64,000 bases of DNA from an uncultured bacterium (GCA_902766105.1 CACXCI010000043.1:1-64000); one strand, 5' to 3'. Shown: positions 51,435 through 61,164, counted from the stretch's first letter. A program made the numbers and translations. Notes: a model not told the origin generated them from the sequence alone.

Positions 51435-52692
51435 TATACTACCATCATCTATCGCAGAAGAACTTGAAATACAAAAGGGCGATGAAATATTGTCAATTGA
51501 CGGCGCTAAAATGCAAGATATGATTGATTATAATTTTTATATGAAATCAGAATTAATTACTGTTGAAATAAAAAAAACAAACGGGGAAATTGAAGAATAT
51601 GAAATAGAAAAAGATTTCAATGAGGATTTGGGAATAGTTTTTGAAAGTGCAGTTTTTGATAAAGTTAAACCGTGTTTAAATCACTGTATATTTTGCTTTG
51701 TCGACCAACAGCCAAAGGGTTTGAGAAACACCTTATATGTAAAAGATGACGACTATAGACTTTCCTATCTTCAAGGAACATATATCACATTGACAAACTT
51801 GAAAGATACGGATAAAGAACGAATTAAAAGAATGCACCTCGGACCATTTTATATCTCTGTACACACAACAAACCCTGAATTGAGAGTAAAAATGCTCAGA
51901 AATCCAAACGCAGGAAAAGCTTTGGATAATCTTAACTGGTTCAGAAAAAACAAAATACCTTTTCACGTTCAAATCGTACTTTGTCCGGGGTATAACGATG
52001 GGGAAGAATTAAAAAGGACTCTTTCGGATTTGGCAAAACTCAAAAATACGGTTTTATCTACAGCCATAGTTCCTGTCGGAATAACACAATTTCGAGAAGA
52101 AAATAACTTAAACAATTTAAAACAAGTTAACAAAAAATGTGCCGCAGAAACTATTGAAATTGCCTCAAAATTTAAAAGAGTATGCTGCTCTGATGAATTT
52201 TTCCTATTGGCTGAAAAAGAAATTCCGCCGTCTAAATACTATGGGAACTACTGCCAGCTTGATGATGGTGTCGGAGCATTAAGATATACTCTTGATAATT
52301 TCAACAAACTAAAACTACCCAAGAGCATCTCTCAACCATACAAAATAGTATTCGCCTGTTCTTATGCAGCAAAAAAAATGTTTGACGAAATATCAGTGAA
52401 ATTAAACAAAATTAAAAATTTAACTGTTGAAATACACCCCGTAAAATCGGAATACTGGGGTAAAGATATAACAGTTGCAGGCTTAATTACCTCTGATGAT
52501 TTAATAAAAACAGTAAAAAATTGTGATTGCGACATTGTAGTTATCCCGTCAATTATGTTAAGACCTTATAGCGAAGATTTCTTAGACGGGAAAAACCTGA
52601 CTTACGTAAAACAGCAATCTAAAAAAGAGTTTTTTGTCCAAAAAGATATTTATTCACTAAAAGAAATTCTTGATTTTATAAAAGTAATTTAA
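51415..52692 (+). CDS. DUF512 radical-SAM-like protein with N-terminal PDZ-like domain
   Basis: The 425 residues start with a PDZ-like segment (MPATVNSILPSSIAEELEIQKGD), then a radical SAM-type cluster motif CLNHCIFC near residue 86 (CxxxCxxC), the typical FVDQQPKGLRNTLYVKDDDYRLS block, and a TIM-barrel-like body ending in the DUF512 domain (IHPVKSEYWGKDITVAGLIT). The family is conserved in cyanobacteria and clostridia, but the reaction is unknown. Its ATG lies inside the end of the PadR gene. Confidence 0.93.
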   Translation: MPATVNSILPSSIAEELEIQKGDEILSIDGAKMQDMIDYNFYMKSELITVEIKKTNGEIEEYEIEKDFNEDLGIVFESAVFDKVKPCLNHCIFCFVDQQPKGLRNTLYVKDDDYRLSYLQGTYITLTNLKDTDKERIKRMHLGPFYISVHTTNPELRVKMLRNPNAGKALDNLNWFRKNKIPFHVQIVLCPGYNDGEELKRTLSDLAKLKNTVLSTAIVPVGITQFREENNLNNLKQVNKKCAAETIEIASKFKRVCCSDEFFLLAEKEIPPSKYYGNYCQLDDGVGALRYTLDNFNKLKLPKSISQPYKIVFACSYAAKKMFDEISVKLNKIKNLTVEIHPVKSEYWGKDITVAGLITSDDLIKTVKNCDCDIVVIPSIMLRPYSEDFLDGKNLTYVKQQSKKEFFVQKDIYSLKEILDFIKVI

Positions 52693-52694
52693 AC

Positions 52695-52901
52695 TTATGG
52701 TACAGGGTCATAACCACCGGGGTTGCCCGGATGACAGCGACATATACGCTTTATACCAAGCCAAGAACCCTTCATAACTCCGTATTTCATTATCGCCTGC
52801 TTTGTATATTCAGAACAAGTCGGTTCAAATCTGCAAACCTTTGGCGTAAATTTTGAAAAATACTGATAAATTTTGATAAAAAATAATAAAATATGCTTCA
52901 T
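52695..52901 (-). CDS. yidD: Membrane protein insertion efficiency factor YidD
   Basis: The 68-residue protein assists membrane insertion alongside YidC. It has an amphipathic N-terminus ([19 protein letters not shown]) and the conserved cysteine pattern [15 protein letters not shown] and [16 protein letters not shown], matching the family end to end. The frame extends 8 codons to another ATG at 52925; I use the second because it fits family length. Its usual partners (rnpA, yidC) are not adjacent. It is convergent with the DUF512 gene, 2 bases apart. Confidence 0.93.
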   Translation of the reverse strand: MKHILLFFIKIYQYFSKFTPKVCRFEPTCSEYTKQAIMKYGVMKGSWLGIKRICRCHPGNPGGYDPVP

Positions 52902-53014
52902 ATAATACCCAATTTTATTATACAAAAGATGTAAATTTATGTAAAATTTTCTAAAATATATTAAAGTTTTATAAAAAAATATACGTTAAATATATTATAA
53001 AGTGTGATTTTTTA

Positions 53015-53043
53015 TTGAAAACGCTTAAAAAAAAGTTTATAAT
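53015..53043 (+). promoter_or_regulatory. Sigma-70 promoter of the LysM gene
   Basis: TTGAAA and a perfect TATAAT are separated by 17 bases, about 33 bases before the ATG at 53076. AGGAG follows in the short leader. Confidence 0.8.
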
Positions 53044-53075
53044 ATAAGTATTACTGAACATAGGAGATTGCACAA

Positions 53076-53975
53076 ATGGGCGACTACCAAATTCAACCGG
53101 GTGATACCCTGTCAAAGATAGCTAAGATGTACGGGACGACGGTTAAACAATTACAACAAATGAACAACATCAAGAACGCAAATTTAATTTTTGCAGGAAA
53201 AACTCTGAAGGTTCCGGATGTAACATCAGATGATGCTTTCCAAGTTTCGGGGTTAGTTATTGAAAGAGATCCGAAAGGTTCTCCAAGACAGCAGTTGTTA
53301 TATGGCATTCAAACGCCAAGAGATGGAGCGGATTCAGAATGGCATCCACCTCTATTGCCTCCGGATGACAAAGGTCCAAAATTACCTAAAACTCCTTGGC
53401 AACCGGAAGAACCCGGTAAAGTTGTACCACTATATGCATACAGACCTCCTGTAGACGGCAAAGACCCGAAACCGGAACCAATGTATGCTTATATTCCACC
53501 AAAAGACGGCAAAGAACCGAAACCGGAACCGATGTACGCATACAGACCCCCGATTGATGATAAAGATGGCAAAAATCCGTCAAAACCGGATATACCAAAA
53601 TTGCCGGACAAACCTCCAGTTATGACAGTTTATGCTATCATAACCCCGCCGGATGGTGGTTTTAAACCTGGGGTTCCATGGGATCCAAAGAACCCGCTAA
53701 AACCGACAGAGCCGCTAAAACCGACAGACCCAACGGATCCGACAAAACCCAAGACACAAAAACCGGATAAACCGGGAGATGATGATGGTACAGATATCAG
53801 AATAAGAATTCGTAGAAAACGCAGAAAGAAACCGACAACTCCGGGAGATGGCGTTACTCCACAAAAACCTGAAAAGCCGGCAAAACCGAAAAAGGATAAA
53901 CCCGGAGTAACACCGGAGAATCCAACAGAACCGACTAAACCGAAAAAGAAACCACCAACAAGTTTTTCTGATTAG
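53076..53975 (+). CDS. LysM domain protein with proline-rich repeats
   Basis: Residues 4-47 form a LysM peptidoglycan-binding domain ([31 protein letters not shown]). The rest is an extended Pro/Lys/Asp-rich region: three to four repeats built around MYAYRPP and DGKDPKPEP (residues about 120-185), an Arg/Lys cluster ([13 protein letters not shown] near residue 245), and a KP-rich tail. There is no Sec signal peptide, so how it reaches the wall is unclear. The repeats look like a wall-spanning or adhesive stalk. A strong promoter precedes it and a hairpin ends it. Confidence 0.85.
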   Translation: MGDYQIQPGDTLSKIAKMYGTTVKQLQQMNNIKNANLIFAGKTLKVPDVTSDDAFQVSGLVIERDPKGSPRQQLLYGIQTPRDGADSEWHPPLLPPDDKGPKLPKTPWQPEEPGKVVPLYAYRPPVDGKDPKPEPMYAYIPPKDGKEPKPEPMYAYRPPIDDKDGKNPSKPDIPKLPDKPPVMTVYAIITPPDGGFKPGVPWDPKNPLKPTEPLKPTDPTDPTKPKTQKPDKPGDDDGTDIRIRIRRKRRKKPTTPGDGVTPQKPEKPAKPKKDKPGVTPENPTEPTKPKKKPPTSFSD

Positions 53976-53985
53976 TGAAAATATA

Positions 53986-54026
53986 TAAAAAGAAGAATGA
54001 GGATATTTTCCTCTTCTTCTTTTTAT
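53986..54026 (+). terminator. Intrinsic terminator after the LysM gene
   Basis: A stem made by AAAGAAGAA.GAGGA with TCCTCTTCTTCTTT and a T-run lies just past the stop codon. It separates the LysM gene from the radical SAM gene; read-through may remain, since no clear promoter lies in the following 43 bases. Confidence 0.75.
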
Positions 54027-54068
54027 CGTGGATAATAGACTGTACGTAGGAAAAGGAGAAGATAGGAA

Positions 54069-55289
54069 ATGGCATACGAACCCGATGTAGTAGTATGGGA
54101 AACCACATATAAGTGTAACGCAAAATGTATTCACTGCGGCTCTGATTGTGCATCTGTTGAAAAACCAAAAGAATTAACAACTGCACAATGCTTTGATATA
54201 ATACAAGATTTAGAAAAAATCGGTGCAAAACTGGTAATTTTATCGGGCGGAGAACCGCTATTGAGGAAAGATATCGGAGCTTTGGCAGGAGCCTTGCACA
54301 GAGCAAACATTAAAGTAGGTATCATATCAAACTGTTTAGCTCTTAACGAGGAAACCATAAAACTTGTTAAGGCGATGAATCTTGTAGCTTACGGAATGAG
54401 TGTTGATGGAGCTACTGACTATATGCACGATTATATTAGAGGCCATAAAGGCACTTTCAAAGCCGTTATGAATGCTTTTAAGTTATTGCACGAAAATGAT
54501 ATTATTCCGTCTGTTGTAACAACCGTTCATAAATTGAATTTCCATCAACTGCCTGCTATTAGAGATTTACTTATCAAAAACGGTGTAAGATTATGGCAAA
54601 TTCAATATGCGGATTTTATTGGCAGAATGCCAAGAGAAGCAATGCTTACAGAAGCTCAGTTCTTTGAAATGTCTAAATTTATTCTGGACACCAAAGTAAA
54701 TTATGCCGAATATTTTGACGAAGTCTCAGGTGCAGATGTAATGGGCTATATGAGTGATTATTCGACAAAATATCTTCAAGGACCTTGGTACGGCTGCCAT
54801 GCCGGAATGAATGCATTAGGACTGGGAAGCGACGGTTCAGTCAGAGGGTGCTTATCACTACAAAGAGATGAATACATTGAAGGCTACACAACACAACGCT
54901 CTTTAAAAGAAATTTGGGAAGATCCAAAATCATTCAAGTACAACAGACAATTTGACATTTCGATGCTTACGGGGTATTGTCATGATTGTATTTATGCAAC
55001 AATATGCAAAGGTGGTTGCATACGTTCTGCAACATCTGAATGTAACAAAAGATGTAACCCTTACTGTCTGTACAAAATAGAAAAAGACGGCTTTACATCT
55101 GAAGAACAAGCAAGAACATACTTTACAAAAGAAGAAATTGCGAAATTATACGAACCAATCGCACCACTACCAAAAGAGTTCTGGGACAATCCACTACCAA
55201 AGAGTATAATGGGCGATGATGATAAAGATGTAGAAGAATATGAAAAGGTATCAACAAGAGGTAAAAAGAAAAATGGAAAGAAAAAATAG
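54069..55289 (+). CDS. Radical SAM/SPASM domain protein
   Basis: The 406-residue enzyme has the radical SAM motif CxxxCxxC at residues 16-23 (YKCNAKCIHCGS), the GGEPLLRKD SAM-binding segment, and a C-terminal SPASM domain with auxiliary cluster cysteines (GCHAGMNALGLGSDGSVRGC, then CHDCIYATICKGGC and CNKRCNPYC). SPASM enzymes commonly modify peptides or proteins. A Lys-rich tail follows. The gene overlaps the next small secreted-protein gene by 17 bases; this tight coupling makes that product a candidate substrate. AAGGAG lies 10 bases before the ATG. Confidence 0.93.
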   Translation: MAYEPDVVVWETTYKCNAKCIHCGSDCASVEKPKELTTAQCFDIIQDLEKIGAKLVILSGGEPLLRKDIGALAGALHRANIKVGIISNCLALNEETIKLVKAMNLVAYGMSVDGATDYMHDYIRGHKGTFKAVMNAFKLLHENDIIPSVVTTVHKLNFHQLPAIRDLLIKNGVRLWQIQYADFIGRMPREAMLTEAQFFEMSKFILDTKVNYAEYFDEVSGADVMGYMSDYSTKYLQGPWYGCHAGMNALGLGSDGSVRGCLSLQRDEYIEGYTTQRSLKEIWEDPKSFKYNRQFDISMLTGYCHDCIYATICKGGCIRSATSECNKRCNPYCLYKIEKDGFTSEEQARTYFTKEEIAKLYEPIAPLPKEFWDNPLPKSIMGDDDKDVEEYEKVSTRGKKKNGKKK

Positions 55290-55569
55290 TCTTTTATTAG
55301 GTACAATACTTGTATTGTCATTATTTAGTTTATCAATACCATCATTTGGCGCAGGTGAAAACATGATGCACACATCAGCAGGCAGAACTTATGCGGGGTT
55401 TGGATATACCCACGGGAATATTCCTGTTACAGAAGGTAACGGCGGATATTTTGATTCTGATATTATGAGATATGATATTAACAATCTTAAAAGAGCTAAT
55501 TACTATTACACTCAAGAAGATTTAGAATATCACGGAGAAAACAACCCACAGCAACAAAATCAGCAATAA
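55273..55569 (+). CDS. Small secreted protein sharing a motif with the TpsB-like barrel
   Basis: The 98-residue product has a signal peptide (MERKNSLLLGTILVLSLF, cleavage near SFGA). Its mature start (residues 28-52) reads GENMMHTSAG, then GFGYTHGNIPV, and DIMRYD follows at 63-68. The same blocks stand in the same order and place after the signal peptide in the barrel at 37278-39344. The C-terminus is Gln/Asn-rich. I know no family. The ATG at 55273, preceded by AGAGG, lies inside the end of the radical SAM gene. A terminator closes the unit. It may be a modified peptide, a surface factor or a partner of the barrel. Confidence 0.75.
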   Translation: MERKNSLLLGTILVLSLFSLSIPSFGAGENMMHTSAGRTYAGFGYTHGNIPVTEGNGGYFDSDIMRYDINNLKRANYYYTQEDLEYHGENNPQQQNQQ

Positions 55570-55596
55570 ACGGCAATAATAAGCTTATGAAAAACA

Positions 55597-55626
55597 AGAG
55601 AGGACTTTTAGTCCTCTCTGTTTTTT
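55597..55626 (+). terminator. Intrinsic terminator after the radical SAM unit
   Basis: The 9-bp stem AGAGAGGAC and complement with the loop TTTTA is followed by a T-run that reaches the flhA stop codon. It ends the radical SAM/secreted-protein transcript. Confidence 0.85.
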
Positions 55627-57715
55627 ATTCTGCATAAGCATCTCCAATCGTATCAATAGCTTCAACCTTAATATCTGTTATCAGCTCCGAATACGATATT
55701 ACAACAATAGTCGGAATATGCCTTTCTAACAATTGATACAACGGCAATCTGATTCTTGGCGAACACAAAACAACAGGCTGTCTGCCACACGTTTGATGCG
55801 CCCTCAATAACGTTGTAGCCGTTGTTTCAATAAGTTCTTGCACTTGAACGGGATTTAGTAAAAACATAGTACCCAATTCTGTTCTTTGACAACTGTCATC
55901 AAGAATTTTTTCCCACTCCGGAGATAGAGTTAAGGCATATAACACTTTGTCATCTTGAACATTTGATAAACATATTTGACGTCCAAGAGCAGCTCTCAGA
56001 CGTTCAGATAAAATATCCGGTTCTTTTGAAAACCTTGCATAATCACAAAGCCTTTCAAACACAAATATAATATCTTTTATAGAAACCTTTTCTCTGATAA
56101 GATTAACAAAAATTTTCCTTAAATCACTTGTTGAAATAATCGTTGGAACAAGATCATTAACAAGAGTCGGATCTTGAGATCTGACAAGCTCCATAAGTTT
56201 TAAAACATCAGTTTTTGTCATAACCTCATCAACATGTTTTCGCACACATTCCTGCAGGTGAGTAACAATAACATCTGTTGCATCAACAGCCGTTACAAGC
56301 CTTGCAGCTTTAGCATCTTCTTGAGATATCCAGTATGCTTGAGTTTGATATGTTGGGTCAATTCCGATAATCGCATCTTCAGGAACCTCTTTTTTCATAG
56401 AATCCCACTGATCTGCAATTACCATAAATTTCCCCGGATATACATAACCCGTAGCAACAGTATTACCACGAATAGAAATCATATATTCATTTGCATCTAA
56501 AGCTGATGAATCCATAATACGAATATTTGGCAGAATATAACCAAGTTCATCTGTAACTCTTTGTCTTAATGCGGCAATTTTTGCAAGCAATTGACCTTCC
56601 TGATCCGGATCTGCAATTACCAACAAATTAGAGCCAACTTGCAAACTCAATATATCAACACCTAAACGTTCATACATTCTGTTAGGATTAACCAAATCTT
56701 GCATATTTTGACGAACATTTTCCAATTGTCCTAATTGAGATTGTACATCAGCATTAATAAGTACCTGAAATCCTGCAACAAACAAAGCTATTCCCAATAC
56801 AACAAAAGGCAGCCATGGCAAATGAGTCCAATGACTTGTCAATGCGAGAAGAATTAAAAATCCTGCGGCATAAAATAACGCCCAAGGTTTACTTGTAATT
56901 TGAGCGGTTACATCAGAACCCAATGAAGGACTTGCAGCAGATGCTCGAGTCATAAATATACCTGCAGCAATTGACATCAATAATGACGGTACCTGAGATG
57001 CCAAACCATCACCAATAGTTAAAACCGTATATTTTTGGACAGCATCAGCTACCGGCATTTGGTTCACCAAACACCCCATACACAATCCGCCGATAATATT
57101 TATAAGTACAATAATAATACCGGCAATAGTATCCCCTTTTACGAATTTCATCGCACCATCCATAGAACCCATCAGATTTGATTCTCTGGATAAATCTTCA
57201 CGCTTTTGTGTAGCTTCTTCCGGCGAAATTAACCCCGCATTAAAATCGGCATCAATGGTCATTTGTTTACCCGGCATAGCATCTAAGGCAAAACGAGCAG
57301 AAACTTCTGCAATACGCTCTGCACCCTTTGTAATAACCATAAACTGAACAACTGTAATAATTAAGAAAATTACACCACCAACAATAGGATTACCACCGGT
57401 AACAAATTCACCAAAAGCCTGAATAACCTCACCTGCTTCACCTTTTGCCAAAATCAAACGAGTTGAAGCGATTGATAAACATAAGCGAAACATTGTACCA
57501 ACAAGAATGATTGACGGGAACGATGATAACTCTAAAGTCTTTTGAACGTACAAACCAAACATCAAAAGAACAACCCCAAGGGTAATATTTATACAAATAC
57601 AAATATTTACAATAAAAGTCGGAAGTTCAACAAGCAAGATAACCAAAAGAAACAGTACAAAGACTGCCATAAAAAATTCGCTTAATGAATTTGAACTACC
57701 CTCCGGTGCTGCCAT
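55625..57715 (-). CDS. flhA: Flagellar biosynthesis protein FlhA
   Basis: FlhA is the nonameric export-gate protein of the flagellar type III system. The 696 residues show about eight membrane helices in the first 320 residues with the conserved FHIPEP-type cytoplasmic loop (GKQMTIDADFNAGLISPEEA near residue 148), followed by the large cytoplasmic domain (GVDILSLQVGSNLL onwards) with the SSALDANEYMISIRG block. Full-length. It starts 3 bases past fliH and closes the fliE-fliF-fliG-fliH-flhA run. Confidence 0.96.
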   Translation of the reverse strand: MAAPEGSSNSLSEFFMAVFVLFLLVILLVELPTFIVNICICINITLGVVLLMFGLYVQKTLELSSFPSIILVGTMFRLCLSIASTRLILAKGEAGEVIQAFGEFVTGGNPIVGGVIFLIITVVQFMVITKGAERIAEVSARFALDAMPGKQMTIDADFNAGLISPEEATQKREDLSRESNLMGSMDGAMKFVKGDTIAGIIIVLINIIGGLCMGCLVNQMPVADAVQKYTVLTIGDGLASQVPSLLMSIAAGIFMTRASAASPSLGSDVTAQITSKPWALFYAAGFLILLALTSHWTHLPWLPFVVLGIALFVAGFQVLINADVQSQLGQLENVRQNMQDLVNPNRMYERLGVDILSLQVGSNLLVIADPDQEGQLLAKIAALRQRVTDELGYILPNIRIMDSSALDANEYMISIRGNTVATGYVYPGKFMVIADQWDSMKKEVPEDAIIGIDPTYQTQAYWISQEDAKAARLVTAVDATDVIVTHLQECVRKHVDEVMTKTDVLKLMELVRSQDPTLVNDLVPTIISTSDLRKIFVNLIREKVSIKDIIFVFERLCDYARFSKEPDILSERLRAALGRQICLSNVQDDKVLYALTLSPEWEKILDDSCQRTELGTMFLLNPVQVQELIETTATTLLRAHQTCGRQPVVLCSPRIRLPLYQLLERHIPTIVVISYSELITDIKVEAIDTIGDAYAE

Positions 57716-57718
57716 TAC

Positions 57719-58417
57719 CTATATTTCCTTCAATACTTCACTTATTATTGCCAATTGCGATTCTATAGTAGAATCTATAACCCCGTTAGTCGTTGTTATT
57801 ACACATCCACCCTCCATAACAGAATCATCAGGAACAACATATATTTTAACCTCAAGACCAAGAGATTTTGCTGTTTCCGGCAATTCCTGCCTCAATATCG
57901 GAGCTTGAGAAGGATTTACTCTTAACGTTATTTTAGATTCTTCCTTGGACAATCCTTTCATTATATCTCGTATATTATCAAGAATAATCTCAGGATTTTC
58001 AGACATTTCTTTTTTAATGATTTTTTTTGCAATATCAATACTTATGTCCAAAATATCACCAGCAATATCATCATAAACCCGTTGCGGAGCATCAAAAAAC
58101 AATTTTACAGAATCTTTTATATACTCTATATCAGATTTGACTTGATTTAAGCCATCTTGATACCCTTCTTTGGAAGCGGCTTCTTTTATAGCAATAGCTT
58201 CCTCTTTGGCTCTGGATATCAAATTTCTGTCATCAATCCTTCGAAAACCTCTGCGCCTGTCTCCCCTGCGACGTTCTTGCCTCTGTTTGAAATCAATATT
58301 ATCCAAATCAAACAAATCAATATCATGCTCAGAATTGGTCTGAACATCGTCTGACTGAGGCGAAAGATTTTGCTCCTCTCCCTGTATTTGCTTACTATTT
58401 TTCTTTTTAATAATCAT
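57719..58417 (-). CDS. fliH: Flagellar assembly protein FliH
   Basis: FliH regulates the export ATPase FliI. The protein of about 232 residues has a disordered acidic N-terminus, a basic cluster (RRRGDRRRGFRR near residue 50), a helical middle rich in Ala, Glu and Lys (AKEEAIAIKEAASKEGYQDG) and a C-terminal domain with ITLRVNPSQAPILRQEL and GGCVITTTNGVIDSTIESQL, which matches the FliH/YscL type. Start is uncertain: a TTG at 58438 overlaps fliG, while the ATG at 58417 lies 14 bases after the fliG stop and lacks a clear RBS. Confidence 0.85.
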   Translation of the reverse strand: MIIKKKNSKQIQGEEQNLSPQSDDVQTNSEHDIDLFDLDNIDFKQRQERRRGDRRRGFRRIDDRNLISRAKEEAIAIKEAASKEGYQDGLNQVKSDIEYIKDSVKLFFDAPQRVYDDIAGDILDISIDIAKKIIKKEMSENPEIILDNIRDIMKGLSKEESKITLRVNPSQAPILRQELPETAKSLGLEVKIYVVPDDSVMEGGCVITTTNGVIDSTIESQLAIISEVLKEI

Positions 58418-58430
58418 GATTACAAATACA

Positions 58431-59420
58431 TTATACACTATTCAGCAAATGCGTGGCAACAATACTGGCTACTTTTGAAGGCATTTTATCATAATATTTA
58501 TCCTCTAAAGCATTAAATACCAAACGTTTGACACCCATTCTCTCTCTAATCAATAATGTGTCTAAATCTTTACTTGAATATTTTGATGCAAATTTCCTAA
58601 TTTGAAGAACAACTCTTGATGGAGTTAGATCGGCATTTTTAGGCAAATTCATTTTAATTTCCTGCAAACACCTTAAAGCATTGTCAGGCCCGATTTTTTC
58701 TGCCAAATTAGGAACTCTCATAAATTTTATAACACTTTCGGCATCTTCAGGAGAAAATTTATCTAAAATAGCTTGAACTCTATCCTGGCGCATTTTATTG
58801 AATAACATAGCTACTGTAGCTAATTTTAAAACTTTTGAATCAACTTTCGGAAAAGCATCAGCCGGCGATGAAACATCACTTGCGACATCAGATGCGGCAG
58901 GAACACCCGCTTCTGCACTTTGCTGCATTTCTTGAGCCATTTTGTCCATATTAGATTGAGAAAGAGCAAACTCCATCAATCCTTCATCAATAACACCTTT
59001 ATCCTTTAACTCCCCAACCGCCTCATTATAAGCTTTTTTTACATGATGCTCAATCAATTCTAAAATTTTGTCATGAGGTAAACCTTGAGAAAAAGTTTGC
59101 TTTGCAATTTCAAAAATAGTATATGCAATTTTTTGCATAACAGGATCCCAGTATTGCTGCGGAATACCTGATCTTATTAAATCAACAGACTTATGAAAAG
59201 ACCATTCTGCAATAATTTGAGTTATGGTAACCGCTTGCTCAGCATTAAAATTTAAGTTAGGATCTTCTGCTAATGCTTTACCGGACAATAATGAAAAATT
59301 ACCTAACGTATTTATAACATATTGTTTTTGATTATCATCAAACTCAGAAGGAACAAGAGATTGAGCCTGTGCTGCCAGGTTTTGTGCAAAACTTTCATAA
59401 TCAAAATCAGGTGCCGCCAT
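58431..59420 (-). CDS. fliG: Divergent FliG-like flagellar motor switch protein
   Basis: The gene lies between fliF and fliH, where fliG stands in most flagellar operons. The 329-residue helical protein has KLATVAMLFNKMRQDRVQAIL near residue 200 with the armadillo-type spacing of FliG, and a helical C-terminus. The familiar FliG blocks (the EHPQ motif of the middle domain and the charged torque helix) are not clear, so I rely on gene order as much as on sequence. It may be a rapidly evolving FliG or a different factor at this position. Confidence 0.45.
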   Translation of the reverse strand: MAAPDFDYESFAQNLAAQAQSLVPSEFDDNQKQYVINTLGNFSLLSGKALAEDPNLNFNAEQAVTITQIIAEWSFHKSVDLIRSGIPQQYWDPVMQKIAYTIFEIAKQTFSQGLPHDKILELIEHHVKKAYNEAVGELKDKGVIDEGLMEFALSQSNMDKMAQEMQQSAEAGVPAASDVASDVSSPADAFPKVDSKVLKLATVAMLFNKMRQDRVQAILDKFSPEDAESVIKFMRVPNLAEKIGPDNALRCLQEIKMNLPKNADLTPSRVVLQIRKFASKYSSKDLDTLLIRERMGVKRLVFNALEDKYYDKMPSKVASIVATHLLNSV

Positions 59421-61121
59421 CTATTGTCCTTCCCTTGCCGAACCTTCTTCAATCCAACTTTTAATATTATCTGCAGAATCTTCTGTAATTTCGCCGGATA
59501 AAGTATCTAAAGAATTCATAAGCAAATTTTCATCAAATTGCGGAATTGCAGCCGCTTTATTTTGCTGATTTAACAAATCACGAGCTAATTCTGATTGTCT
59601 TTGAGTTAGTTGACTTGCACGTGAATTAATGTCGTTAAGTTGTTTTTCCTGAGCCATGGCTCTCTGTCTTAACTGTTCTACTTCAATTTCATTTTCTTCC
59701 TTCAAGCGTTTTACCTTGGAAGATATTGCTTTAAATATAATTATTAAACCTATAGCTGATAATAGTAGTGCAAGCCACCAAGGATTACCTGTTTCATCAA
59801 CTTTAGGAAGATTTTGTTGTTTTTCGGGTGTAAGATACGGATCAGCAGAATTTGTAAACGCAATAGAAACATTAGCCGCTGTAACTTTTGGACTTGCAGC
59901 TCTTGCAATAAGTTCTTTTAATTCTTCTAACGTTGTATCCGTAGGCAAGTTATTACGATCTAAAGTTACGGCAATAGAAATGTCTTCAACAATACCAGGT
60001 CTTATATATTCATTTGTCTGAGTTTTTGTAACTCCATATTGGGTTTCTGTTGCCTGACGTGAATAATTACGATTTTGACTGGAATCTGTACCACTTGACG
60101 GCAAGCCGTTAGGTAAATATGTACTAACAGCATTTACCCCTTGCGAAGAATCTTTTGTTTGATCTCCCAATCCCTCTCTAAAAGATTGTTCAGAAACCGA
60201 GGCCTTTTTGTTAGGATCATATTCAATAGTAAATCTTTCAACAGGAGCCTGCCTTAAAAATGTACTGACAGTAGCGACATAATTTCCCGGTCCAACAAGC
60301 CTGTCTAATTGTTTAGAAATTTTTTGCTGCATATATCTGTCGTTTTCTTCAAGTCGCTGCAACATTTCATCTTCAGCATCCATTACACTGTGATATACAT
60401 TACCATTTGTATCAGTAATAGCAATATTTTCAGCTTTTAAACCATTCACACTGCCAAGTAATAAATTTGTTATAGCCTTAACTTTTGTCTGATCAAGCTT
60501 TGTAACTCCGCCATTTTCAGAACTTGGAGGCGGCAATACAATCTGAACCGTAGCAGTTTTTGGTTTTTCGCCATCAAACATATTACTGTTTTCCGGTATA
60601 GATATAAATACAGAGGCATTTTGAATAGGAGGTATTTTTTTAATTAATCGTGCTAATTCACCGTTCATAGCACGAGCAAGACGAATTCTTTTATCTTCTT
60701 TGGTTGATGTAAAATCACCCTTATCAAAAATCTCCAACCCGACATTTTGATCCACTAAGCCGCTTTGAACAATTGCAATAATAGCATTATCTCTATCTGT
60801 TACCGTACATTTTTTTGTTATTGTAGAACATTTTTTCGCATTCAAAACTAATTTTGATTTTGTACCGTCAGGTTGCCTTTCAACCGTAATACCTTGTTTA
60901 GCCAAAAGAGCCTGTATCTCAAGAGCTTTTCCAACATTATCGGTAGTAACCAAATCAACATTTGCGGCTAACGGTTCTCCGCCTAAATCCTGAGCTTTTT
61001 TATCCCCGCCGCCTGAAGCTGCTATTGCAATTGACAAAATTACAACAACAAGTATCAGAGCCACGCCTCCGATTATTCCATACAATAAAGGTTTATTTTC
61101 CGTAATTTTACTAAAATCCAT
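59421..61121 (-). CDS. fliF: Flagellar M-ring protein FliF
   Basis: FliF forms the MS ring in the inner membrane. The 566-residue protein has an N-terminal membrane helix (residues about 15-38), ring-building motifs 1 and 2 (ALEIQALLAKQGITVERQP; RLARAMNGELARLIKKIPPIQNASV), the beta-collar region, and a second membrane helix (ALLLSAIGLIIIFKAI near residue 460), then a charged coiled cytoplasmic tail. The frame opens ten codons earlier, but GGGA lies before the ATG at 61121. It follows fliE and directly abuts the FliG-like gene. Confidence 0.93.
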   Translation of the reverse strand: MDFSKITENKPLLYGIIGGVALILVVVILSIAIAASGGGDKKAQDLGGEPLAANVDLVTTDNVGKALEIQALLAKQGITVERQPDGTKSKLVLNAKKCSTITKKCTVTDRDNAIIAIVQSGLVDQNVGLEIFDKGDFTSTKEDKRIRLARAMNGELARLIKKIPPIQNASVFISIPENSNMFDGEKPKTATVQIVLPPPSSENGGVTKLDQTKVKAITNLLLGSVNGLKAENIAITDTNGNVYHSVMDAEDEMLQRLEENDRYMQQKISKQLDRLVGPGNYVATVSTFLRQAPVERFTIEYDPNKKASVSEQSFREGLGDQTKDSSQGVNAVSTYLPNGLPSSGTDSSQNRNYSRQATETQYGVTKTQTNEYIRPGIVEDISIAVTLDRNNLPTDTTLEELKELIARAASPKVTAANVSIAFTNSADPYLTPEKQQNLPKVDETGNPWWLALLLSAIGLIIIFKAISSKVKRLKEENEIEVEQLRQRAMAQEKQLNDINSRASQLTQRQSELARDLLNQQNKAAAIPQFDENLLMNSLDTLSGEITEDSADNIKSWIEEGSAREGQ

Positions 61122-61164
61122 CTTTGTCCCGCTGTCTGTAATTATTTGCACTTATAAAAGGTTA

